Assembly: GCA_020445165.1 (NCBI GenBank)
Contig: JAGRHE010000006.1
Span: 1-23,966 of the forward strand
Reading direction: 5' to 3'
DNA length: 23,966 nt
Origin: Gammaproteobacteria bacterium
Lineage (GTDB): Bacteria > Pseudomonadota > Gammaproteobacteria > Chromatiales > Sedimenticolaceae
The position numbers and the translations under genes are program-made. Positions 17,184 through 23,966 of the stretch are shown here, in pieces. Within the stretch, counting starts at the first letter, position 1. The number at the start of each line of letters is the position of its first letter. A model generated the notes under the pieces. It saw only the letters and a list, made by a program, of their open reading frames with translations, was not told the DNA's origin and ran no database searches.

Positions 17184-17200
17184 CTGGCTGCCACAGCCAG
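17184..17200 (+). terminator. Hairpin after the dab operon, possible end of transcript
   Basis: Perfect seven-base arms CTGGCTG/CAGCCAG with a CCA loop lie 27 bases after the PII-like stop. No T-run follows, so it may mark a transcript end or protect the RNA rather than be a classical terminator. Confidence 0.35.
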
Positions 17201-17360
17201 TCGGCACATCATTCGCAGCCCGACGAATCCCCGCCGACCGGGCAGGTTTTCAACCCAGTCGGACAGCCGCCACGATTCCTCCTCCCCCCTTTTTGAATCG
17301 TTTGAATTTCCTGCATCACTGATTGCCCTGCCGGCAACACCGGACAACTACCGTAAACCC

Positions 17361-17375
17361 GGTGAAATATTCACC
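17361..17375. promoter_or_regulatory. Perfect dyad GGTGAA-ATA-TTCACC upstream of the peptide gene
   Basis: Two six-base arms are separated by ATA. It lies ten bases after the first copy of the 14-base repeat and about 90 bases before the start codon. Its size fits a dimeric repressor or activator site; the regulator is unknown. Confidence 0.35.
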
Positions 17376-17464
17376 AATCTTCATCCTCGCCTGCGACCAG
17401 ACTTGTCACAGCCGCAAGCCAATTCGGTGCGGCACCAAGAGCTTATTCAAACGAGGTATTCAGC

Positions 17465-17695
17465 ATGAAAACGATTCACGCAACAAAGACATTCACCCAT
17501 GCCCCACTCGCATCCTTGAGCGAATCGGAGATCGAGCAGGTGCACGGTGGCCGTCAGGTCTATCTCGACGGCATGCTGGTCGAGATGTCCGATAACGCAC
17601 TGGCCGGGTTGATCAACTCGGGCGCGGTACGCCAGATCGTGGTCAAGGGCATCGCAATGCCTCCGACCCAGGGCGCCCAGAGGGAAATCTGGTAA
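17465..17695 (+). CDS. Small protein with double-glycine leader, bacteriocin/RiPP-like or exported peptide
   Basis: The 76-residue product has a leader ending ASLSESEIEQVHGG, with the Gly pair at residues 28-29. This is the classical pattern (LSxxEIxxVxGG) recognised by peptidase-containing ABC exporters (C39 family). The 47-residue core begins RQVYLDGMLVEM and has no Cys, so it is not a lanthipeptide or disulfide peptide. It contains an aliphatic stretch (NALAGLINSGAVRQIVVKGIAM) and ends in Trp. GAGGTA lies upstream of the ATG. No exporter or modification gene is visible within the window. It stands alone between the dab operon and the cytochrome operon and shares an upstream repeat with the latter. 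It could be a bacteriocin, a signal peptide pheromone or an exported partner of the cytochromes. The leader is clear; the function is not. Confidence 0.7.
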   Translation: MKTIHATKTFTHAPLASLSESEIEQVHGGRQVYLDGMLVEMSDNALAGLINSGAVRQIVVKGIAMPPTQGAQREIW

Positions 17696-18048
17696 TCCGG
17701 GCGCCCGGTCACGCCGGCGGCGGACGGTTCTCTGGGAGCCGGCTGCCGCCGGACCCCGGCCAGCGGGTCGACCAGGCGGACATTGGCGAATTGCCAGCCG
17801 GTACAAGGTTTGCGTTCGCCGTCCGCACGCAGCTGCATCAACGGGTTCTTGTAAGGATTTTCCCTATCGCCGCCGGGCGTTCAGCGACTTGATGTTTCGC
17901 GGGACCGGAACTAAACCTTTGCAAAAGAACAACGTTGACGACAGACCGACCCGATATGGGCGCCTGTACGCCGATCACCGGACAACTACGTGGTAAGTCC
18001 GTCGGTGTTGGCTTGACGACGGGCACCCACTCGGAAGGAGGGACTGTC
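17696..18048. other. Non-coding region between peptide gene and cytochrome operon
   Basis: These 353 bases hold a palindrome and a large hairpin right after the peptide gene, the second copy of the 14-base repeat, and the GGAAGGAGGG ribosome site of the cytochrome gene. A frame in line with the cytochrome gene opens at 17935 but lacks a ribosome site and a signal peptide, so I treat it as untranslated leader. Confidence 0.5.
17697..17752 (+). terminator. GC-rich palindrome and extended hairpin after the peptide gene
   Basis: The palindrome CCGGGCGCCCGG (17697-17708) starts one base after the stop. A long imperfect hairpin follows at 17714-17752: an outer stem of eight pairs (CCGGCGGC/GCCGCCGG), a three-by-three internal loop, an inner stem of seven pairs with two G-T, and a CTG loop. 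No T-run follows. Confidence 0.45.
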
Positions 18049-20487
18049 ATGCCGCGCAACCGTTTTTTCTTTGTTCCACCGACTCTTTGCATGGCGCTTG
18101 CACTGCTCGCCATGCAACCTGCGCACGCCATGCCGTCAGATGCCGGGTTTCACGCCGGAGCGGATGGATTGACCCCATCGGAACGTGCCGGCCGCGAAAT
18201 CTGGTACAAGGCCACCGCCGGAAACGACCGGTTCCATACCTACGTATTCCAGCAGCGGATGGGCGTGCTGATCGATTGGTGGCGCGTGCTGCGCGGCGAC
18301 AAACGCGACGAGCGCTTCAAAATCTGGGGACTGGTTAACAATCCAGGCTGCTGTACACCCGGCAGCGAGGGCTGCCCGGCACGCAGTTACGAGGAAACGT
18401 TCGGCTTCGACTGGTGCCATGGCGATGACGAACTGCTCAGACATGTCGGTCGCCAGGGATACCGGGATCCGGCTTGCGATTTCGCCGACGCACCCATGCC
18501 ATCCGGACATCCGCACGCCGCAGACGGGCTGCGCGAGGATTCCTGTCACCTGGCATTTGGTACGTCGACCGGCGCCATGGGTCTGCGCAAGTTCCCCAAC
18601 CCGCGTTTCGATGCCGACGCCTGGCGCAAGGTAAACGGCGGCAAGCTGGGCACCTGGGAAGGGTTCGCACGTCGCATGGCCGACCAGCGTGAGCTATCCG
18701 ACTACCAGGCGCGCAAACTGGCAGATGCCTCGGTCGAACCTCCGTACCTGATCGGCATGGCGTGCGGCGCCTGCCATATTGCCTTTGACCCAGCCAACCC
18801 GCCTGCTGATCCGGCCAACCCGGAATGGAACAACCTGGTTGGTGCAATCGGCAACCAGTATGCGCGCATGTCCGAGATCATGGTTTCGGGCATGAGCGAG
18901 GACAGCCTGCAATGGCAGGTGTTCTCGCACACCCGCCCCGGCGTAGTGGACACATCCGCGGTGCCCACAGACCAGGTCAACAACCCAGGCACCATGAACG
19001 CACTGATCAACGTGCTGCAAAGGCCGCGATTCGAGAATGAACTGGTCGATCGATGGCGCCCCGTCGCCAGCTGCCCTGCTGGCGCCGACCCGCGCAGTTG
19101 CTGGTGCGAATCCGGCAAACCGGGCAAATGCTGGAACAAGAGTACAGAACGCGAAACCGTGTTCCATATCCTAAAGGGTGGTGAAGACTCAGTCGGTGAC
19201 CTGCTTGCCGTACAGCGCGTCTATATCAACATCGGTTCATGCTCGGAACAGTGCTGGCTCAACCACCTTACCGACCTGTACCAGGTCGACCCCGAGCAAC
19301 GCAATTTCGGACAGACGCCGTTCGATATCGGCCAGTGTCGACGCGACTGCCCGAATTTCCGGGCGATAGAAGATCGTGCCCATGACGTGATCAATTTCCT
19401 GCTGTCAAAGAAGGCCTATTCGACACCCTTGTGGAAGGCGAAGGGACTGGCCAGCCTTGATGACTGGATTGTTGATCTCGACCGGCGTCACGGCGACGGT
19501 ACCGTCGATCGCGGGCGTGTGCTGTTTGCTGAAAACTGCGCGCGTTGTCATTCGAGCCAGCAGGGAGCGGTCGAAACCCGGGACTTCCACCGTGAATCCG
19601 ACGTCGCCGGCGTGCGCACAGACTGGCTCGGCAATGACCAGGCCACGCCAGCCTCGGAGGTCGGCACCTTCGGCTGTCGCGCCCTGCACTCCAATCACAT
19701 GAAAGGACATGTCTGGGAGGAGTTCGCTTCGGAAACCTATCGTGCACGCGAACCGGACAGCAATCTCTCCGACCAGACCGGCGGAGGCCGCGGCTACTAC
19801 CGGAATGTCTCCCTGGTCGACCTTTGGGCCCATGCGCCGTTTATGCACAACAACGCCATTGGCCCCGAGCTTTGCGGAAAACCCAGCAATCCTGACGACG
19901 AGTTCTACCGCTCGCCCTATGTCGATGCCGATGGCAAAAAGCTGGCGGACCCTCCCGACTGTTTCGCTTATGACCCGTCTGTCGAAGGCCGCTACAAGCT
20001 GTTCCTGGCGTCGGTCGAGCAATTGCTGAACCCGCAACAGCGCATACCGAAAACCACGCTGATCGATCAGCCGATACGCCGTGCCATCGGACCGAAACTC
20101 TGGGACGGCGAACGCGAAAAACTGGTCGGCATCGAGATCGAAGTTCCCGCCGGTACACCGGCCGGGCTGTACGGCAGTTTCCGCCACAAGGAGCTGTTGC
20201 GCGACATGGTCTTGTCGGTGCTCGACAACGAACGCCTGCAGGAACGGATGGTTGATCGGGTCGGCCCCAGTGCGGCCAACAACATGGCGAACGAGGTATC
20301 GGCACTGACCAAAGTCGTCCTCAAAAGCCCAGATCAGGTCATCGGGATTGCACGCGATCGATTGCCGCTGCTCAGTGAGCTTTACAGCACCTGCACCAGC
20401 ACGATCGAGAACGCCGGCCATCGATTCGGCGAGGACCTTTCACCCGGCGACAAGCAGGCGCTGACCGCGTTTCTGTCGACATTGTGA
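18049..20487 (+). CDS. Large periplasmic diheme c-type cytochrome, CCP/RoxA-like C-terminal part
   Basis: This 812-residue exported protein has a signal peptide ending near QPAHA. Two c-heme sites are present: CGACH (C239, C242, H243) and CARCH (C497, C500, H501). Near the C-terminus, RNVSLVDLWAHAPFMHNN resembles the LWATAPYLHNG-type stretch of the diheme peroxidase, MauG and RoxA group. The mature part also has about 18 cysteines outside the heme motifs, many in pairs (GCC, SCWC, GSCSEQC), suggesting a heavily disulfide-bonded fold. Substrate and partners are unknown. The ATG at 18049 is chosen for its GGAAGGAGGG site and the signal peptide directly after it. The gene is first of a run of at least four on the same strand, all coding for exported proteins. 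Confidence 0.8.
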   Translation: MPRNRFFFVPPTLCMALALLAMQPAHAMPSDAGFHAGADGLTPSERAGREIWYKATAGNDRFHTYVFQQRMGVLIDWWRVLRGDKRDERFKIWGLVNNPGCCTPGSEGCPARSYEETFGFDWCHGDDELLRHVGRQGYRDPACDFADAPMPSGHPHAADGLREDSCHLAFGTSTGAMGLRKFPNPRFDADAWRKVNGGKLGTWEGFARRMADQRELSDYQARKLADASVEPPYLIGMACGACHIAFDPANPPADPANPEWNNLVGAIGNQYARMSEIMVSGMSEDSLQWQVFSHTRPGVVDTSAVPTDQVNNPGTMNALINVLQRPRFENELVDRWRPVASCPAGADPRSCWCESGKPGKCWNKSTERETVFHILKGGEDSVGDLLAVQRVYINIGSCSEQCWLNHLTDLYQVDPEQRNFGQTPFDIGQCRRDCPNFRAIEDRAHDVINFLLSKKAYSTPLWKAKGLASLDDWIVDLDRRHGDGTVDRGRVLFAENCARCHSSQQGAVETRDFHRESDVAGVRTDWLGNDQATPASEVGTFGCRALHSNHMKGHVWEEFASETYRAREPDSNLSDQTGGGRGYYRNVSLVDLWAHAPFMHNNAIGPELCGKPSNPDDEFYRSPYVDADGKKLADPPDCFAYDPSVEGRYKLFLASVEQLLNPQQRIPKTTLIDQPIRRAIGPKLWDGEREKLVGIEIEVPAGTPAGLYGSFRHKELLRDMVLSVLDNERLQERMVDRVGPSAANNMANEVSALTKVVLKSPDQVIGIARDRLPLLSELYSTCTSTIENAGHRFGEDLSPGDKQALTAFLSTL

Positions 20488-20497
20488 GGAGAGTGGC

Positions 20498-21394
20498 ATG
20501 CACACAGCGAAACTGATCGCGACCGTCACACTGGGGTTCTGCCTGGCCGCCTGCAGCGAAGTCACGCCGCCGGATATCCCGTTCCTCGCACATGGCAGCG
20601 ACTACCAGAGCAAGCCAGACCTGGCGAGGGTGGAACATGAGCTGCCCCTGTCGGCCGAACAGCTGTTACGACTGACACCGGAGAACCTCGCAACCCTGAG
20701 CCAGGAACAGATCGACCAGGTCTATGCGCGGCTGACCGCCGGCCCAATCCCGGACGGTGCCTACAATGGTACGTTTTTCTTCGCCGACGGCGGAGGTGCG
20801 CGGCGATTGTCAGAGCTCATGGGAGGAGTCAAAGGCCTCGCCGTGAAGATCAAACTGGACAGTCTCGAAACGATTGGCCAGATGCTGTGGAAAGGAAAGG
20901 TTTTCTACCGCGAGAAGCGTCTGTTACGCAACATGATCCAGGACCGCCAGCTGCTGAAACTGGTTGTCGATGACCCGGATGCGCTCGCCAAGACCGATAT
21001 CCCCGGACGCAAGATCCTCGGCCTGATCCAGGACGATGCCTGGCTGCTCTTCCCTGCGAAACTCTATTGCGGTCAGAGTCTGCTCGACTCGAGGCGCGAG
21101 TCGATCATCATCGACTACGCGTTCAATGACGAGATCGACGGTTACCGTGAGCGTCCGGACTTTCTCGCCGGCCGGCGCGGTCTGCGTATCCGCGACGAGA
21201 TCCGCATGGTGCGTCCGGGCTTCTATCTCGGACGCGCGTACATGGGCCATGTCTTCCTGTTGAACTTCACCCTGTACAACGAGGCGGTTGCCATGCAGCA
21301 TGCCGAAAACTTTCGCACACACGGAAGAACTGTTGCCGAAGACTGTTGGCCCGGCAGCCAGGCAAGTACCCGGTTGGCCGCCGCAGGTGAATGA
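20498..21394 (+). CDS. Lipoprotein of unknown function in the cytochrome operon
   Basis: The 298-residue product has a lipobox LAAC, so the lipidated residue is C19 and +2 is Ser, consistent with the outer membrane. The mature domain contains IPDGAYNGTFFFADGGG, LWKGKVFYREKRLLRNMI and RIRDEIRMVRPGFYLGRAYMG. The spacing of strands suggests a mostly beta, perhaps barrel-like ligand-binding domain. I recall similar uncharacterised proteins but cannot name a family with certainty. There is no heme motif. Its start has GAGGAGAG upstream and follows the first cytochrome gene by ten bases; its stop overlaps the second cytochrome gene (ATGA). This strongly suggests joint production, and it may anchor the cytochromes at the membrane or bind their substrate. 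Confidence 0.75.
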   Translation: MHTAKLIATVTLGFCLAACSEVTPPDIPFLAHGSDYQSKPDLARVEHELPLSAEQLLRLTPENLATLSQEQIDQVYARLTAGPIPDGAYNGTFFFADGGGARRLSELMGGVKGLAVKIKLDSLETIGQMLWKGKVFYREKRLLRNMIQDRQLLKLVVDDPDALAKTDIPGRKILGLIQDDAWLLFPAKLYCGQSLLDSRRESIIIDYAFNDEIDGYRERPDFLAGRRGLRIRDEIRMVRPGFYLGRAYMGHVFLLNFTLYNEAVAMQHAENFRTHGRTVAEDCWPGSQASTRLAAAGE

Positions 21395-23505
21395 ACGTGA
21401 TCGGCAACCCGGTCCAACCGTGTCGCTTCGGGCATGGCCTGCTGTTGTACATGCTGCTGAACGTCGCCGCGCTGGCGAACCCGACACTCGTCACCGATCC
21501 GGGAAACCCGGGGCCTGACCTGCCAGCCGTCGGACGCTCTCTGTTCGATACCTTGACTATTGCCGACGGTCGACAGCAGCTGCCATTTCCGTTCGACGCC
21601 CTGATACGGCAGCTGGCGGGCAGACAGGACGATCACGCTGCCGCAGCGGTCCGGTCGGTACTGATCCCGCATGGCCGGTCCCTGCAGCGCAATGCAGCCG
21701 CACCCCAGTTCTTCACTTCGCCTCGAATGGTCGTCGCCTTCGACGAGCAACCCGCCCTGAAAGCCCGGGATTGGCCGGCACCGCTGGTGAAGGACAGACT
21801 GTATGTCGCTTACATGCCCGCAGCCGATGCACTCGAGATCATCAGCTACAACGAAGCGGCAGGGCGTTTCGAGTTCCAGCTGGTGAGCGACTATCGTGAA
21901 GGTGGCCGAGCGGAGACCGTGTATGCGCGGCGCGTCGTCTGCGTCGCCTGTCATCAGAATCACGCACCGATCTTTGCCCGTCCTTTATGGGACGAAACCA
22001 ATGCCAACCCGGCGATCGCCGCCCGCCTCGCAGAGCGTGCGCCGGATGCAACTCGCGCGCTGATCAAACAGGGCGTGGATATCGCGTACGCAATCGACAA
22101 TTCAACCGACCGTGCCAACGATTTCGCCTTGACCCAGAAGCTTTGGACTCAAGGCTGTGGCACTGGAAGCGCGGGTCGAAGCTGTCGTGCCCGCCTCCTC
22201 CTGGCTGCCATGCAGTTTCGGCTCAGCGGCAAGCGGGGGTTCGAAGTCGATCCCGAACTCAGCTCGCACATGCAGGCGATGCGCATGCAGTACTGGCCCG
22301 GTGGCCTGCTGCGCGTGTCCGGCGATATACCGAACCGGCGGCCGGACAGAATCCTGGAATCACCCGTGATCGATGCACAAACGGCGCAAACGGAAGCGGC
22401 GGACATCGAGGCTGCGTCCGACCCTCTGCAACAGAGACCGGTATCGATCTGGGATCCGAACACCGACGATTGGATTAAGCAGGCCGTAGCGGGTATCACC
22501 GCGTTTCTCACCGATGCCGATCTGCAGATGCTGCTTGATGCCATCCCGTCGGCAGCTGTTTCCGGTCGCTCGCTGCGGGCAGACTGCAAGCTGACGCAAC
22601 CCCTTGCTACGGCCTTGCGCACACGCATCACCTGTGAACAGCCGACGATACAGGTCGACGGACTTCTCTACCGCGATGCAGCAGGACAGAACTGGCGCGG
22701 CCGATTGAGCCGGCTGAACATCGCCGGAAACGAACTCGGAGCAGTCAGCATCGTCTCCAGACCGGTGGCAGACAACCACCTGTTCGGCATCGAACGCGTC
22801 GGTGGCCCCGCCGATCTGTACCTCGTGGACGGCACCGCCATCAGCCATGCCAGCCTGCAAATGACGGCCAATCCAGCCGGTGAAAATGCTGCTGCCGTCG
22901 AACTCTCCCTACACCTCGATGACAGGTTCAGTTTGTTGCGCAACGCCATCGCCATGCTGGCCGCCCAGGCGGACACAGCATTGGAGGCACGTCCCTTCCC
23001 GCGCAGGTTGCTGTTGTCACGACTGTCATCGATCGTGACCGGTGCTCGCGCGGCTGACGATGATATAGCCAGCTGTTGCGAGCATGCCGGGCTGCCAACC
23101 CCCAGGACCACCGCGGCCGAACCGGCACTCGCCGCCGATCCGCTGCTCGATCCTTTCGTGCGAACCTGTGGCGCCTGTCACCGATCGAGTGAACGCTTTC
23201 CGCCCAACTTTCTCAGTGGTGATGTCGAGCAGGTACGCCGCGCGATCGGGCAATGTGCCGAACGCATCCGGTACCGGCTGGCGATGTGGGATATACCGGC
23301 TGCGTTGCGGGCCAAGACCCCCATGCCACCCGATACCCGGCATCCCGATGTCGAAGCACTGGCCTCGTGGCGCGATGGCCTGCTGCACGAGCTGCGCCAG
23401 GCCCTCGCACTGCTTGTCGAGCAGAGCGGCCAGGAACTCGCAACGCTCGCCGAATTGACCCGACGCCCGTATGCCGAACTGCGGCAATGCTTTGCATCAG
23501 CCTGA
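21391..23505 (+). CDS. Periplasmic diheme c-type cytochrome, unknown family
   Basis: This 704-residue exported protein has a signal peptide cleaved near ALA-NP (about residue 30). Two c-heme sites are far apart: CVACH (C184, C187, H188) and CGACH (C593, C596, H597). About 400 residues without heme lie between them, including a likely beta-rich section (about 430-530, DGLLYRDAAGQNWRGRLSRLNIAGNE region). The second heme is followed by PPNFLSGD and a helical end. I do not recognise the family. The CVACHQNHAPIF context differs from classical cytochrome c. The ATG overlaps the lipoprotein stop by four bases, so translation is coupled. Eight cysteines lie outside the heme sites in the mature part. 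Confidence 0.75.
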   Translation: MNVIGNPVQPCRFGHGLLLYMLLNVAALANPTLVTDPGNPGPDLPAVGRSLFDTLTIADGRQQLPFPFDALIRQLAGRQDDHAAAAVRSVLIPHGRSLQRNAAAPQFFTSPRMVVAFDEQPALKARDWPAPLVKDRLYVAYMPAADALEIISYNEAAGRFEFQLVSDYREGGRAETVYARRVVCVACHQNHAPIFARPLWDETNANPAIAARLAERAPDATRALIKQGVDIAYAIDNSTDRANDFALTQKLWTQGCGTGSAGRSCRARLLLAAMQFRLSGKRGFEVDPELSSHMQAMRMQYWPGGLLRVSGDIPNRRPDRILESPVIDAQTAQTEAADIEAASDPLQQRPVSIWDPNTDDWIKQAVAGITAFLTDADLQMLLDAIPSAAVSGRSLRADCKLTQPLATALRTRITCEQPTIQVDGLLYRDAAGQNWRGRLSRLNIAGNELGAVSIVSRPVADNHLFGIERVGGPADLYLVDGTAISHASLQMTANPAGENAAAVELSLHLDDRFSLLRNAIAMLAAQADTALEARPFPRRLLLSRLSSIVTGARAADDDIASCCEHAGLPTPRTTAAEPALAADPLLDPFVRTCGACHRSSERFPPNFLSGDVEQVRRAIGQCAERIRYRLAMWDIPAALRAKTPMPPDTRHPDVEALASWRDGLLHELRQALALLVEQSGQELATLAELTRRPYAELRQCFASA

Positions 23506-23528
23506 CGAACTAGCGGAGGTTTACGGAT

Positions 23529-23966
23529 ATGAGCAGCAAGACGTCAAGCGCCCGATCGTGGATCTCCTGCCGCTTGGTCCTTGCGGTTGTCCTCGTGCTG
23601 CTGGCAGGCGTGGCGCTCTACCTGGCACAACGCTTTCTGGCCGACGAGGCGGTTGCCTACGACGATCCGGTGGAGCATTTCAAATACGGCTCAACCGGCG
23701 GTGAGCGGAATCTCGGATTCCCCTACTGGATCTGGCGCATCCTGCCGGAGCTGTGCGCTGAACATCTGCCGGGAGATGGCTTCGAGTCAGTAGGTATGAT
23801 CTATGAACCGGGCCGTGACCTGCCGGTCGGGATGTCAAAGCGTCGCCACCTGGGTATCGACCGCGTCTTCCTCAACTGCGCGGTCTGCCACTCCTCGACG
23901 GTTCGCTCATCGGTCGACGCCGAACCGAAACTGGTCGTCGGTATGGGCGCCAACACGCTGGACCTG
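23529..23966 (+). CDS. RoxA-like c-type cytochrome, N-terminal part (cut by window end)
   Basis: The frame is open to the last base; 146 residues are visible. The N-terminus has a hydrophobic segment (about residues 16-34) that acts as a membrane anchor or signal. The conserved-looking stretches FKYGSTGGE, GFPYWIWRILPE and LPVGMSKRRHLGIDRVFLNCAVCHSS contain one c-heme site (C117, C120, H121). This pattern fits the RoxA / diheme peroxidase-like group, of which RoxA itself is an exported rubber oxygenase; a second CxxCH would be expected beyond the window. GCGGAGG upstream supports the ATG at 23529. It starts 23 bases after the second cytochrome gene and is probably the fourth gene of the operon. 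The real substrate is unknown. Confidence 0.7.
   Translation, partial: MSSKTSSARSWISCRLVLAVVLVLLAGVALYLAQRFLADEAVAYDDPVEHFKYGSTGGERNLGFPYWIWRILPELCAEHLPGDGFESVGMIYEPGRDLPVGMSKRRHLGIDRVFLNCAVCHSSTVRSSVDAEPKLVVGMGANTLDL

Larger units (their letters stand above)
17157..17464. other. Non-coding region between PII-like gene and double-glycine peptide gene
   Basis: These 308 bases contain no gene I can support. Listed separately are a hairpin at 17184-17200, a copy of a 14-base repeat and a dyad at 17361-17375. A seven-base inverted repeat ACGATTC/GAATCGT with a 16-base spacer (17272-17301) also occurs. The promoter of the peptide gene should lie in the second half. Confidence 0.5.
17338..17989. 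repeat. Exact 14-base direct repeat CACCGGACAACTAC upstream of two genes
   Basis: One copy is at 17338-17351, 113 bases before the peptide gene; the second is at 17976-17989, 59 bases before the first cytochrome gene. Both have the same orientation. The coordinates given span both copies. It could be a shared regulator site. Confidence 0.6.

Noticed and set aside
17935..18048. N-terminal extension of the first cytochrome from a start at 17935
   Set aside because: The ribosome site and signal peptide both support the ATG at 18049; the extension contains the repeated element and reads as leader.

Overview
The window is GC-rich, densely packed and shows no mobile elements, tRNA, rRNA or CRISPR arrays. 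Its gene content suggests a chemolithoautotrophic gammaproteobacterium, probably a sulfur oxidiser of the Chromatiales type. This is inferred from a DAB inorganic-carbon uptake operon, an Rnf-type ion/electron pump linked to a 2-oxoacid:ferredoxin oxidoreductase, and many c-type cytochromes. The taxon itself cannot be read from the sequence.

Region 1 (2-6600, + strand) is a tightly coupled redox operon. It starts with the C-terminal part of a NifJ-like 2-oxoacid:ferredoxin oxidoreductase that ends in its own [4Fe-4S] ferredoxin-like domain. This is followed by rnfC, rnfD, rnfG, rnfE, rnfA, a small membrane-anchored Cys-rich protein and a plant-type ferredoxin-NADP reductase. There is no rnfB. 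The order C-D-G-E-A-(reductase) is that of nqrABCDEF rather than the usual rnfABCDGE. I infer a module that exchanges electrons between a 2-oxoacid/ferredoxin pool, the membrane pump and NAD(P)H.

Region 2 (6601-7785) holds a non-coding leader and a single lipoprotein of unknown function, then a short convergent gap with a strong hairpin. Region 3 (7786-10784, - strand) is a two-gene sensor unit: a NitT/TauT/NMT1-type substrate-binding lipoprotein and a membrane histidine kinase (HAMP, PAS, HisKA, HATPase) whose ATP-binding motifs are degenerate. No permease, ATPase or response regulator lies in the window.

Region 4 (11284-17156, + strand) is the DAB operon: dabB (NuoL/Mrp-like), a 252-residue membrane protein, dabA (DUF2309, carbonic-anhydrase-like Zn site) and a PII-like protein. 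The genes abut or overlap. About 500 bases with several inverted repeats separate it from the divergent sensor unit.

Region 5 (17157-23966, + strand) starts with a 76-residue protein carrying a double-glycine leader. A diheme c-type cytochrome (812 residues), a lipoprotein, a second diheme cytochrome (704 residues) and the start of a RoxA-like cytochrome, cut by the window end, follow. An exact 14-base repeat lies upstream of both the peptide gene and the first cytochrome gene, so the two units may be co-regulated. This periplasmic/outer-membrane heme system is the part of the window I recognise least.
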